53,760 bases of DNA from an uncultured Eubacterium sp. GTDB lineage: Bacteria; Bacillota; Clostridia; Lachnospirales; Lachnospiraceae. This document shows, piece after piece, positions 44,034 through 52,742 of this stretch (position 1 is the first letter of the stretch; each line of letters opens with the position of its first letter). Position numbers and translations under genes: made by a program. The stretch is from NCBI GenBank assembly GCA_904420085.1, contig CAJFUA010000016.1:1-53760 (forward strand), read 5' to 3'. The notes beneath the pieces were generated by a model. The model had not been told where the DNA came from and searched no databases. It was given only the letters and a program-made list of their open reading frames with translations.

Positions 44034-45890
44034 GGAATCAACTGGCTTCCGGTGGGAGAATATCTGACTTACTATGGCATGAATCAGCAGCGGTGTGGGG
44101 AGATTTATCAGGGACTGTTAAATGACACGGAGACAGCCATTCAAAAATCCCAACTGGCTGCCAGAAATGAAGGAAAAACTGAGGAAGAAATTGAGGAAAT
44201 CCGGACAAAGTACAAAACGCCGGACAACGGATGGCAGCATATCACATGGAGTTATCTGTCCATGACCGATCCTGTGCTGGCATTGGAAAAATTTGACACA
44301 AACTGGTCTCAGGTGCAAAAGGGAGATCAGGCAAATACATATTGGTATATTCACAGTATGATGCAGTCAGGATATAAGACGGAAGATATTTTTGCCACCG
44401 GAGATATTGCCGCCACAGTCTATTACAATAAAGGCACAAACAAATATACGGCAATGGCATGGAATCCCACAGATAAAGAACAGTCCGTGACTTACTATAG
44501 AGATGGGAAAAAAACAGGTACAGCCTATGTAAATTCCCATTCTCTGGTTCGGTTTGAGATTCCTTTGCGTGATGATTTTGTTATTCGTCAGGCGGCCGCC
44601 CCTCAATTTACGGTAAAAGGTTTTTATGATGACAGCGTTCAAAAAAATGTACAGGGCAGGGTGACTTATGATGATAACCAGTATGTGGAAATTACCTGTG
44701 CAGATTCGTCAGCAGTCATTCATTACACAGTGGATGGAACTGTACCTACAGAGGAATCTCCTGTCTATACAGAACCGATTATGGTGTCGGATAACATGGT
44801 TATCAAGACTTATACATGTAAAGAAGGATACATTGATTCCGGGTACACATCTCTTGACATTACCATTCAGGGAACAGAGATAACCGACAGTGAGAATGTG
44901 GCGCTGGGAAAACCGGTGGCAGTGTCCGGCGAAGAAGGAAAGACCACCTTGGGTTCTTATATTACAGACGGAGATGAGAAAACCAGATGGTCTTCCAAAT
45001 TTAATGATGAACAGTGGTGTTACGTGGATTTGGAAGAAATATATCCGATAAATACCGTAACCATCAACTGGCAGAATTCCTATGCCGAGGAATATGAAAT
45101 ACAGGTGTCCGTGGATGGAGAAGAATGGAAAACAGTTGCCGTTGTATCCAATAGCCAGTCCGGTGTAAAAACCACCACCTTTGACGCTGTCTATGCCAGA
45201 TATGTTAAAATGCAGGGGGTAAAGAGACATACGATATACGGATATTCTATATGGGAGATGGAAATCTATACGGCGAAGGAAGCGGATCCGCCACAAATTA
45301 CAGTGGAAGAATTGAAGAATGGAAAAAATCGCATCCGAATGTCTACCACAGTGAAAGGTGCGCTTATTAAATATACGTTGGATGGAACGGAACCTGCGGA
45401 AGATTCATTCTCCTACACGGGACCGATAGAAGTGGGAGATGCCGTAATTTCGGCAGTCACTTATAGGAAGGGAATGGTTCTCTCCAAAGTGACTTCCCAA
45501 AGGGTAACAGAACGCCCGCCGGAGATAACGGATGTTACGGAAACAAAACAGACGGAGGACGTCAAAGGTACGGAGGCTGTAAAGAGTGAAAAGAAAACAG
45601 CAGTCAGCCGGACGAAAGCAAAAAAAGTTGTCGTGGGGAGAGCAAAGATAAAGCGGATTCGAAGGTATCAGAGGGGAAGAAAGGTAAAAGTCTATTTAAG
45701 AAAACTGAAAGGTGTCCGCAGTTACCAGATAAAAATTTCTACTTCAAAGAAATTTAAAAAGAAACGGACCAGAACCAGATATGTCAGAAAAACCAGATTT
45801 ATTATGACCGGATTAAAAAAGAAAAAAACATACTATATGAAAGTGCGGGCGTGCGTAATCCGCAGCGGAAAGAGATATTTTGGCAAATGA
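44034..45890 (+). pseudogene. Remnant of a secreted GH81 endo-beta-1,3-glucanase
   Basis: The frame opens inside a GH81 motif: GINWLPVGEYLTYYG is encoded from 44034, upstream of the only GTG (44052), and an in-frame stop lies at 44007. Conserved GH81 sequence follows (DNGWQHITWSYLSMTDP) but most of the catalytic domain is missing. The rest is intact for over 600 codons: a chitobiase-C-like domain (about 195-280), an F5/8 type C (discoidin/CBM32-like) domain (about 285-415, NVALGKPVAVSG to IWEMEIY), a second chitobiase-C-like domain, a Lys/Thr linker and a basic FN3-like end. Upstream, AAGGAG at 43925 and codons for VKNKLKVFLLF suggest relics of the original ribosome site and signal peptide. 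No ribosome binding site fits GTG 44052. Confidence 0.8.
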
Positions 45891-45938
45891 TCGGCAAAAA
45901 AGAAAATAAAACCATAAACAAAAGGGATGCCATGGATC

Positions 45939-46140
45939 AAATTACATGTATGTTTTGTATTTTAATAAAAGCATACATGTAATTTTTTTGAACTCTTTAT
46001 GCATTTTGAATTAAATTACATATATTTTCTGTATTTTAGTAAAAGTTCATATGTAATTATTTTTGATTTTCCATGTGTTTTGAATTATTTTACATATATA
46101 TTTTTAGATTTGATAAATATCAACATGTAATTCATGTTGC
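45939..46140. repeat. Degenerate 74-bp tandem repeat with internal palindromes
   Basis: Copies start at 45939, 46013 and 46087 (about 2.7 copies). Each contains an inverted repeat: ATTACATGTATG and CATACATGTAAT in copy 1, ATTACATAT and ATATGTAAT in copy 2, TTACAT and ATGTAA in copy 3. Copies end in TTTTGAATT. It occupies most of the 388-base gap between the GH81 relic and uxaC. The remainder (46141-46278) holds a short GCCGTTTGAACGGC hairpin and nothing else I can name. Confidence 0.8.
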
Positions 46141-46278
46141 GGATATAGCTTTCATAGGATTTCAATGCCGTTTGAACGGCGGACTTCAAGGTTTTCGCAC
46201 AGTATGCATCAAACTGGCGTTGCAAGCTTAATAAGTTTTCGCGCATTTGTTTTTCCTTCTGTCTGTCTGCAAAATCTC

Positions 46279-47670
46279 TTAGAAATGAAAATACTGTTTG
46301 GCATTTTCATAACAGATATTTCTGACAATAGGACCAAGAGCGTCATAGTCCTGGGGGTATTCGCCGTTTTCCACCAGTCTGCTGATAAAATCACAGAGAA
46401 TCCTCCGAAAATAGTCATGTCTTGTATAGGAGAGAAAACTTCGGGAGTCGGTCAGCATGCCGATAAAGTTTCCGAGTACCCCTAAATTGGCAAGGGAGGA
46501 GAGATGTTCCGTAATCCCCTGTCTGGAATCATTAAACCACCATGCGGCGCCGTGCTGTATCCGTCCCAGAGGAGTGCCGTCCTGAAAACATCCCATAAGG
46601 GAATCAATCACTGCATTGTCTGAAGGATTTAAAGAGTAGAGAATCGTTTTTGGCAATGTATCATTTTCTGCCAGATGATTTAAAAATGCGGAAAGTTGAG
46701 AGATGGAAATGGAATCACCGATACTGTCAAAACCGGTGTCCGCACCTAAACATTTCCATTGCTTTTTATTGTTATCTCTCATAACGCCGAAATGCAGCTG
46801 CATGACCCAGTGGCGTTTCTCATATTCCTGCGCCAGAAATTCCAGACAGGCAGTCTGATATTTTTGTATCTGTTCTTCACTGAGTGGATTTCCCTGAAGG
46901 GCATCCCTGAAAATTAAGTGAATTTCTTCCGGTTCGTAAGGAACATACATAATATAAGAAAGGCTGTGGTCGCTGACTTTGCATCCATGTCGGTCAAAAA
47001 AGTCCATGCGGCTAAGAACCGCCTTCTTGAAATCAGAGAAATTTTCTATTTCTATTTGTGCTGCCAGAGCCAGTTTCTGTATGTATGAGGCAAATCCTTC
47101 CTGTTCAATATGTAACAGTCTGTCCGGTCTCCAGGCAGGGAGTACCGTCACCGGAAAATCACTGTGGGCAATTTCCTCATGCCAGATTAAGGAGTCTGCC
47201 GGATCATCGGTGGTACAGATGGTCTTCACATGGGACTGTAAAATCATATCCCTGACAGACATGGTTTTTAATTTTTCATTACAGAGATTCCAGACTTCCT
47301 CGGCAGTGTTCGGGTTTAAAACTCCCTCATAGCCGAAATATTTTTTCAACTCCATATGGGACCAGTGGTACAAAGGATTTCCAATCAGGAGAGGAAGCGT
47401 TTCTGCCCATTTTTGAAATTTTTCTCTGTCCGGTGCATTTCCGGTAATATAATATTCATCAATGCCATTTGCACGCATCTGGCGCCATTTATAGTGATCC
47501 CCACCCAGCCATACCTGCGTCATGTTTTCGTAATGTATATCTTTGGCAATGTCCTCAGGACAGATGTGGCAGTGATAATCAATAATCGGCATGTCACATG
47601 CAAAATCCCTATAAAGTTTTTGAGCCGTCTCTGTGGACAGCAGAAAATTTTCACTCATAAATTTTTCCAT
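46279..47670 (-). CDS. uxaC: Glucuronate (uronate) isomerase
   Basis: 463 residues. Converts D-glucuronate to D-fructuronate and D-galacturonate to D-tagaturonate, entering the hexuronate pathway. Amidohydrolase-like fold with the metal-binding IIDYHCHICPEDIA (about 28-41), the RANGIDEYYITG block and CTTDDPADSL (near 170). The C-terminal LTDSRSFLSYTRHDYFRRIL is highly conserved. GGAGAAG precedes the ATG. It lies 18 bases downstream of the LacI-type regulator gene on the same strand, so they form one transcript, opposite in direction to uxuA. Confidence 0.95.
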   Translation of the reverse strand: MEKFMSENFLLSTETAQKLYRDFACDMPIIDYHCHICPEDIAKDIHYENMTQVWLGGDHYKWRQMRANGIDEYYITGNAPDREKFQKWAETLPLLIGNPLYHWSHMELKKYFGYEGVLNPNTAEEVWNLCNEKLKTMSVRDMILQSHVKTICTTDDPADSLIWHEEIAHSDFPVTVLPAWRPDRLLHIEQEGFASYIQKLALAAQIEIENFSDFKKAVLSRMDFFDRHGCKVSDHSLSYIMYVPYEPEEIHLIFRDALQGNPLSEEQIQKYQTACLEFLAQEYEKRHWVMQLHFGVMRDNNKKQWKCLGADTGFDSIGDSISISQLSAFLNHLAENDTLPKTILYSLNPSDNAVIDSLMGCFQDGTPLGRIQHGAAWWFNDSRQGITEHLSSLANLGVLGNFIGMLTDSRSFLSYTRHDYFRRILCDFISRLVENGEYPQDYDALGPIVRNICYENAKQYFHF

Positions 47671-47688
47671 ATTCTTCTCCTGTTCTGT

Positions 47689-48690
47689 TTAGAAGCCGGT
47701 AGTTCCACGTTTTATATATTCGGCGGAAACTAAGGTTTTTCTTGGAACATCCTGACCGCTTAAAATATTCATTACCGACTGAACGGTATTGTTACATACA
47801 AATTCCAGTTTGTTATCTAAGGTAGATAACTCCGGTTCGCAGCAGATACCGGCTTTAGAATTGTTATAGCCCACAATGGAAAAATCTTTAGGAATGGAAA
47901 ATCCTTTCTGCTTTGCAAATTTTACGGCAGAGACACCAAATTCATCGTCTCCGGCAACAATGGAATCAAAAGCAAATTCCTTGTCATAGTAATCGGAAAA
48001 CATATCCCGTATTTTGTCGATGGTGTCATGACAGCAGATAACCTGCTTGTCAGATAATGAAAGCCCGGCATTTTTATAGGCTCGTTTAAAACCTTCCAGT
48101 TTATGGCGTCCGCTGTAGGAAGCGGAGCGGTAGATAAACAGACTTTTCGTGAAATGCTGTTCAATTAATTTTGTTGTAACCTGATAAATTGCTTCCGTAT
48201 CGTTACAGAGTGTGCAATAAATGTTCGGGGAATCCAGATAACCGTTCACGGAAAAAACAGGTACTTCCTGTGAACAGTCAATCAGATACTGGTTTGCCTC
48301 CGGACTCTCTTCAATAAAAGTAGAACCTACCAACACCACAGCGTCCACTTTTTTGGACAAAATCAGTTTTAAATAATTCTGCCGTGTGGCAAGTTCATAG
48401 CCGGTACAGCAGAGAATGCAGTCATAACCATTGGCACGAAAGCCTTTCTCCAAATAAGAGATGGCCGTAGCCAGAAAGTGGTCGGAGCAGTCCGCACATA
48501 AAAGTCCGATGGTTTTCATGGTATTAAAAGTCAGTCCCCTTGCGAAAGCATTGGGGGTGTATCCGGTCTCTTTCATAATGTCCATAACTTTTTTACGCGT
48601 TTTTTCGCTGACCTTGTCAGAACCGTTCATGACACGTGAAACAGTTGCAATGGAAACGCCGGCCTTTTTTGATATATCATATATATTCAT
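47689..48690 (-). CDS. LacI/GalR-family transcriptional regulator of hexuronate genes
   Basis: 333 residues from ATG 48690, with AGGAGG upstream; an extension to 48741 would cross its own operator and is rejected. The N-terminal helix-turn-helix with hinge is MNIYDISKKAGVSIATVSRV, then VSEKTRKKVMDIMKETGYTPN. The periplasmic-binding-protein-like domain follows (TIGLLCADCSDHF, VDAVVLVGS, IVGYNNSKAG). The likely ligand is a hexuronate intermediate, inferred from the neighbours uxaC and uxuA. Two matching operators lie in the intergenic region, one over its own promoter, implying autorepression. Confidence 0.92.
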   Translation of the reverse strand: MNIYDISKKAGVSIATVSRVMNGSDKVSEKTRKKVMDIMKETGYTPNAFARGLTFNTMKTIGLLCADCSDHFLATAISYLEKGFRANGYDCILCCTGYELATRQNYLKLILSKKVDAVVLVGSTFIEESPEANQYLIDCSQEVPVFSVNGYLDSPNIYCTLCNDTEAIYQVTTKLIEQHFTKSLFIYRSASYSGRHKLEGFKRAYKNAGLSLSDKQVICCHDTIDKIRDMFSDYYDKEFAFDSIVAGDDEFGVSAVKFAKQKGFSIPKDFSIVGYNNSKAGICCEPELSTLDNKLEFVCNNTVQSVMNILSGQDVPRKTLVSAEYIKRGTTGF

Positions 48691-48720
48691 AAAAATCCTC
48701 CTAATAATGAAATAAAACGT

Positions 48721-48734
48721 GTAAACGCTTACAC
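48721..48734. promoter_or_regulatory. LacI-type/cre-like operator at the regulator promoter
   Basis: TGTAAACGCTTACA-type 14-bp site (GTGTAAACGCTTACAC with one central mismatch to perfect symmetry), just downstream of the minus-strand -10 box. It also fits the CcpA cre consensus, so local and global control may converge. Confidence 0.75.
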
Positions 48735-48740
48735 AAAGCA

Positions 48741-48769
48741 ATTATACACAATTTTCATAGAGTTTGCAA
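48741..48769 (-). promoter_or_regulatory. Promoter of the LacI-type regulator and uxaC
   Basis: On the minus strand TTGCAA (48769-48764), 17-bp spacer, TATAAT (48746-48741). The operator lies immediately downstream. Confidence 0.7.
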
Positions 48770-48821
48770 TATAAAAAGTAAAAAAATGTAAGCAAAAATG
48801 TAAGAAAAAAGAAAACAGGTA

Positions 48822-48850
48822 TTGACATCCTGCCTGTATTAGTGTAAATT
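48822..48850 (+). promoter_or_regulatory. Promoter of the uxuA operon
   Basis: TTGACA (48822-48827), 17-bp spacer, TAAATT (48845-48850), directly followed by an operator. Confidence 0.7.
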
Positions 48851-48853
48851 TAA

Positions 48854-48867
48854 TGTAAGCGCTTACA
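48854..48867. promoter_or_regulatory. LacI-type operator at the uxuA promoter
   Basis: TGTAAGCGCTTACA, a perfect 14-bp palindrome covering the predicted start of transcription. Same core as the site at 48.72 kb, 133 bases away. Confidence 0.82.
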
Positions 48868-48913
48868 AATATAGTGCGCAATTTATGAAAAGAGATGAAG
48901 GGAAAACAATATC

Positions 48914-49969
48914 ATGAAAATGACATTTCGCTGGTATGGAAAAGACGACCCGGTTACATTGGATGAAATCCGGCAGATACCGGGGATGACCGGAGTAGTG
49001 ACTGCGGTCTATGATGTGCCCCCGGGGCAGGTATGGCCCAAAGAGAGCATACAGGAATTAAAAGAAGAAATACAGAAGCATCATCTTACAATGGAAGTGA
49101 TTGAAAGCGTTCCGGTTCATGAGGATATTAAGTTAGGCAGAGGAAGATATAAAGAGTACATAGAAAATTACAAAGAAAACATCCGAAGGCTGGCGGAGGC
49201 AGGCGTTAAGTGTATCTGTTATAATTTTATGCCGGTGTTTGACTGGACCCGTTCCCGATTGAATCAGACATTAAAAGACGGTTCTAATGCTTTGGTATAT
49301 TATAAAGAGGATGTGGACAAAATGGATCCGCTGAAAATGTCCCTGCCGGGTTGGGATGCCTCCTATGGACCGGAAGAGATGGCGGAACTGATAGAGGCAT
49401 ATCAAAAATTGGGAGAAGAAGGACTGTGGAAGAATCTGGAATATTTTATTCGGGAAATCATTCCTACAGCCATTGACTGTGATGTTTACATGGGAATCCA
49501 TCCCGATGATCCACCTTGGCCGGTATTTGGCATCCCCAGAATTATTACCAATGAAAAAAACATAGACCGGTTTTTGAAAATATATGATGATAAACACCAC
49601 GGTCTGACGTTGTGCAGCGGAAGTCTGGGATGTTCTTTGGACAACGATATTCCTGCACTTATTCGAAAATATGGTGCAGAGAACCGGATCTGTTTTGCCC
49701 ATGTACGGAATATTAAAGTGTTGGAGGACGGTTCTTTTGAGGAGAGCTCTCATCTGTCAAAAGACGGCTCATTAGATATGGCAGAGATTATGAAGGCATA
49801 TCATGATGTGGGATTTGAGGGCTATGTAAGACCGGACCACGGAAGAATGATATGGGGCGAACAGGGAAGACCGGGGTATGGATTGTATGACAGGGCATTG
49901 GGTGCAGCCTATATCAACGGCATATGGGAAACCCTTGAAAAAATGTCTGACAGGGATTCAAGATATTGA
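48914..49969 (+). CDS. uxuA: Mannonate dehydratase
   Basis: 351 residues. Dehydrates D-mannonate to 2-keto-3-deoxygluconate. TIM-barrel of the xylose-isomerase-like type with FRWYGKDDPVTL at the N-terminus, CICYNFMPVFDWTRS (about 98-112), MGIHPDDPPWPVFGIPRI (about 197-214) and RPDHGRMIWGE near the end, all conserved metal and substrate regions of UxuA. First gene of the plus-strand hexuronate operon. The ribosome binding site AAGGGA is rather distant from the ATG. Confidence 0.96.
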   Translation: MKMTFRWYGKDDPVTLDEIRQIPGMTGVVTAVYDVPPGQVWPKESIQELKEEIQKHHLTMEVIESVPVHEDIKLGRGRYKEYIENYKENIRRLAEAGVKCICYNFMPVFDWTRSRLNQTLKDGSNALVYYKEDVDKMDPLKMSLPGWDASYGPEEMAELIEAYQKLGEEGLWKNLEYFIREIIPTAIDCDVYMGIHPDDPPWPVFGIPRIITNEKNIDRFLKIYDDKHHGLTLCSGSLGCSLDNDIPALIRKYGAENRICFAHVRNIKVLEDGSFEESSHLSKDGSLDMAEIMKAYHDVGFEGYVRPDHGRMIWGEQGRPGYGLYDRALGAAYINGIWETLEKMSDRDSRY

Positions 49970-50022
49970 CAAATCAGTCAAACATAGAGAATGAAATATG
50001 ATGAAAACGGAGGAAAATCAAA

Positions 50023-50868
50023 ATGGAATTACCGTTAAAAACAAGTTTTAAGGGAAAAGTGGTTGTGATTACCGGAGCGGCAGGCGTGTTATGCTCCATG
50101 TTTTCGGAAGCCTTTGCAAAGGCAGGAGCAAAAGTGGCTATGCTTGATATTGACATCAAAGCTGCGAAAAACAAAGCATTGGAGATTGTGGAGCAGGGCG
50201 GATATGCCAGGGCATATTCGTGTGATGTACTGGATAAAAAAAGTATACAGGAGGCCCATGACAAAATTGTGGAGGAACTGGGCGGATGCGATATTTTAAT
50301 CAATGGCGCCGGAGGCAATAATCCGAAAGCAACGACCGACTGTGAATATTACGATCCAAAAAACACGGATGATATAAAATCTTTTTTTGATTTAGAGCAG
50401 GATGGCATAAAATTTGTCTTTGATTTAAACTATATGGGAAGTCTTCTTCCAACACAGGTGTTCGCAAAGGACATGATTAACAAAAAAGGATGCAGTGTAA
50501 TCAATATATCCAGTATGAATGCATTTACACCATTGACAAAGATTCCTGCATACAGCGGGGCAAAGGCAGCCATTTCCAACTATACCCAGTGGCTTGCAGT
50601 ACATTTTTCAAAGGTAGGCATTCGTTGTAATGCCATTGCACCAGGCTTTTTTGTGACAAAGCAGAATGAAAAAATGCTGTTTCATGAGGATGGCACGCCG
50701 ACAGAACGGACAAATAAAATTTTAAACAGTACGCCGATGGAGCGTTTTGGAAAACCGGAAGAATTAATTGGCGCCTTATTTTTCCTCTGTAATGAAAAGG
50801 CGTCCGGATTTATTAACGGCGTTGTAATTCCGGTGGATGGTGGATTTTCGGCATATTCGGGTGTGTAA
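50023..50868 (+). CDS. uxuB: SDR-family D-mannonate oxidoreductase (fructuronate reductase)
   Basis: 281 residues. Short-chain dehydrogenase with cofactor motif TGAAGVLCSMFSEAF, NGAGGNNP and the catalytic Ser-Tyr-Lys set (ISSMNAF, YSGAK). Reduces D-fructuronate to D-mannonate, the step between UxaC and UxuA. Firmicutes use this SDR type (YjmF-like) in place of the long-chain UxuB of E. coli; the symbol is used here for function. CGGAGGA precedes the ATG. Function is inferred from the family and from its place between uxuA and the KDPG aldolase gene. Confidence 0.88.
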   Translation: MELPLKTSFKGKVVVITGAAGVLCSMFSEAFAKAGAKVAMLDIDIKAAKNKALEIVEQGGYARAYSCDVLDKKSIQEAHDKIVEELGGCDILINGAGGNNPKATTDCEYYDPKNTDDIKSFFDLEQDGIKFVFDLNYMGSLLPTQVFAKDMINKKGCSVINISSMNAFTPLTKIPAYSGAKAAISNYTQWLAVHFSKVGIRCNAIAPGFFVTKQNEKMLFHEDGTPTERTNKILNSTPMERFGKPEELIGALFFLCNEKASGFINGVVIPVDGGFSAYSGV

Positions 50869-50954
50869 GAGATTGGCTGATAAGCGGGGAAGAAAATTAT
50901 TTTATATAACCTGTGTTTTTGAATAAGAGCGAAGGCTTTGTTAAGGAGAAGAAA

Positions 50955-51614
50955 ATGAAAATATTAGATAAAATACAGCAGTGTGGTGTGATTCCTGTGG
51001 TAGTCATGGATGATGCATCAAAGGCGGAACCTTTGGCGAATGCGCTTCTGGATGGAGGAATCGACTGTGTGGAGATTACGTTCAGGACAGAGGCGGCTGC
51101 AGAAACCATGCAGACCATCAAAAGGACGTGCCCGCAGATGACAGTGGGTGCCGGAACCGTTCTTACCATAGAGCAGGCGCGGCAGGCAATGGAAGCGGGA
51201 GCGGAGTTTATGGTTAGTCCCGGTTCCAATGAAAAAGTCATCCGGTATTGCATGGAGCATCAGATGTGTATGATTCCCGGAGTGATGACGCCCGGTGAAA
51301 TTGAGGCAGATATGGAGCTGGGAATTACCACAATGAAGTTTTTTCCGGCAGAGGCAGCCGGCGGCATAAAGATGCTGCGGGCACTTTCCCAGCCATATAG
51401 GAATATAAAGTTTATGCCCACAGGCGGTATTGGAGCAGAAAATCTGGAAGATTATCTGAAATTATCCGGTGTTATCGCCTGCGGTGGAAGCTGGATAGTA
51501 AAACAGGAACTGATAGAAACAGAAAGTTATAATCAAATCACCCGATTGTCCAAAGAGGCAAAAGAGATTGTGAACAAAGTAAGAGACGGAGGTAGTTCAT
51601 GGCAAGAATCGTAA
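50955..51614 (+). CDS. kdgA: 2-dehydro-3-deoxy-phosphogluconate (KDPG) aldolase
   Basis: 219 residues from ATG 50955 (AAGGAGAAG upstream). Class I aldolase that splits KDPG into pyruvate and glyceraldehyde 3-phosphate. Active-site landmarks are GGIDCVEITFRTEAA with Glu, VGAGTVLTIEQA, and the Schiff-base Lys in TTMKFFPAEAAGG. FMPTGGI binds phosphate. Its 3' end overlaps kdgK by 16 bases, giving translational coupling of the last two catabolic steps. Confidence 0.95.
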   Translation: MKILDKIQQCGVIPVVVMDDASKAEPLANALLDGGIDCVEITFRTEAAAETMQTIKRTCPQMTVGAGTVLTIEQARQAMEAGAEFMVSPGSNEKVIRYCMEHQMCMIPGVMTPGEIEADMELGITTMKFFPAEAAGGIKMLRALSQPYRNIKFMPTGGIGAENLEDYLKLSGVIACGGSWIVKQELIETESYNQITRLSKEAKEIVNKVRDGGSSWQES

Positions 51615-52621
51615 CCATGGGAGAGATTTTAATGCGGCTTTCCACGAAAAATTATGAGAAATTTGTTCAGGCAGAGGACTTTCATATCTGTTATGGAGGA
51701 AGTGAGGCAAATGTGGCGGTGTCTCTGGCAAATTTCGGACAGGACTCCGTATATATTACAAAGGTTCCTGACAATCCTATTGGGAAAAGTGCAGTGGCGT
51801 CCCTGAAGAAATATGGCGTCCATACGGAATATGTTGCTTTTGGTGGAGAAAGGCTGGGAATCTATTATCTGGAGACCGGCGCAGGACTCAGACCATCCAA
51901 TGTAATTTACGACAGGGCAGATTCTGCCATGTGTCATGCAACAGAGCAGGATTTTGATTTTGACAAAATTTTTCAGGGAGCAGACTGGTTTCATTTTTCG
52001 GGAATTACGCCGGCTATCAGTCCACAGGCGGCAGAACTGACCTTGAAAGCGGTGAAGGCGGCGAAGAAACATGGTCTTACCGTCAGCTGTGATTTGAATC
52101 ACAGAAAGAAATTATGGAGTATTGCGCAGGCAAGAGAAACCATGCCAAGGTATATGGAATATGTGGATGTGTGTATGGGCGGCAGAGAAGACGCCATAAA
52201 GATGCTTGGATTTTCATTAAACAGAGTAAATGAAGATGATACGCCTAATCTGGAGGCTTATGAGCAGATGTTTCGGGAGATGGCCGAAAAATATTCATTT
52301 CGCTATGTGGTCAGCAGTTTAAGGCAGAGCCATACATCTTCCTATCATGAATTCAGCGGCTGTATCTTTGACGGGAAGAAACTGTATACGGCGCCAAAGT
52401 ATGAGATGAATCCCATGGTAGACCGGGTGGGCGGAGGCGACGCCTTTGCGGCAGGAATTATTGACGGTCTGGTGGAAGGAAAAAGCCCGCAGGAAATTAT
52501 AGATTTTGCAGTGGCGGCTTCTGTCCTGAAACATACCATTCCCGGAGATGCAAATCTGGCAGTCAGGGAAGAGGTGGAACATTTCATTGACGGAAAAGGC
52601 AGAGGAAGAGTGCAGAGATAG
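51599..52621 (+). CDS. kdgK: 2-keto-3-deoxygluconate kinase (PfkB family)
   Basis: 340 residues. Phosphorylates KDG to KDPG. Ribokinase fold with GGSEANVAVSLANFG (about 33-47), GIYYLETGAGLRPS, the substrate and catalytic motif GGGDAFAAGIIDGL (about 277-290, with the catalytic Asp). GGAGGTAG lies before the ATG inside the aldolase gene. The last codons fall within the first copy of a 31-bp repeat that fills the downstream spacer, so the C-terminus may have been altered by repeat expansion. Confidence 0.92.
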   Translation: MARIVTMGEILMRLSTKNYEKFVQAEDFHICYGGSEANVAVSLANFGQDSVYITKVPDNPIGKSAVASLKKYGVHTEYVAFGGERLGIYYLETGAGLRPSNVIYDRADSAMCHATEQDFDFDKIFQGADWFHFSGITPAISPQAAELTLKAVKAAKKHGLTVSCDLNHRKKLWSIAQARETMPRYMEYVDVCMGGREDAIKMLGFSLNRVNEDDTPNLEAYEQMFREMAEKYSFRYVVSSLRQSHTSSYHEFSGCIFDGKKLYTAPKYEMNPMVDRVGGGDAFAAGIIDGLVEGKSPQEIIDFAVAASVLKHTIPGDANLAVREEVEHFIDGKGRGRVQR

Positions 52622-52731
52622 TCCGGGAACAGGCAAAAAAGTGCAGAGATAGTCTGGGAACAGGCAAGAGAGTGCAGAGACAGTCCGAAATGAGGAAAAG
52701 AGCGCAGGCATAGTCCGGTAAGCGAAAGAAA
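52610..52731. repeat. Degenerate tandem repeat of about 31 bp
   Basis: Units begin at 52610, 52641, 52672 and 52702 (periods 31, 31, 30), each starting GTGCAGAGATAGTCCGG or a variant, with AGGCAAAA- or GAGGAAAA-type ends. The first copy contains the kdgK stop codon. The last ends at the ribosome binding site of the glucuronidase gene. Confidence 0.8.
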
Positions 52732-52742
52732 GTGAGGAAAAA

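Noticed and set aside
45939-46140. CRISPR array
   Set aside because: Repeats are long, contiguous at a 74-base period and diverged. There are no unique spacers and no cas genes nearby.
52610-52731. CRISPR-like repeats
   Set aside because: The 31-bp units are directly tandem with no spacers.
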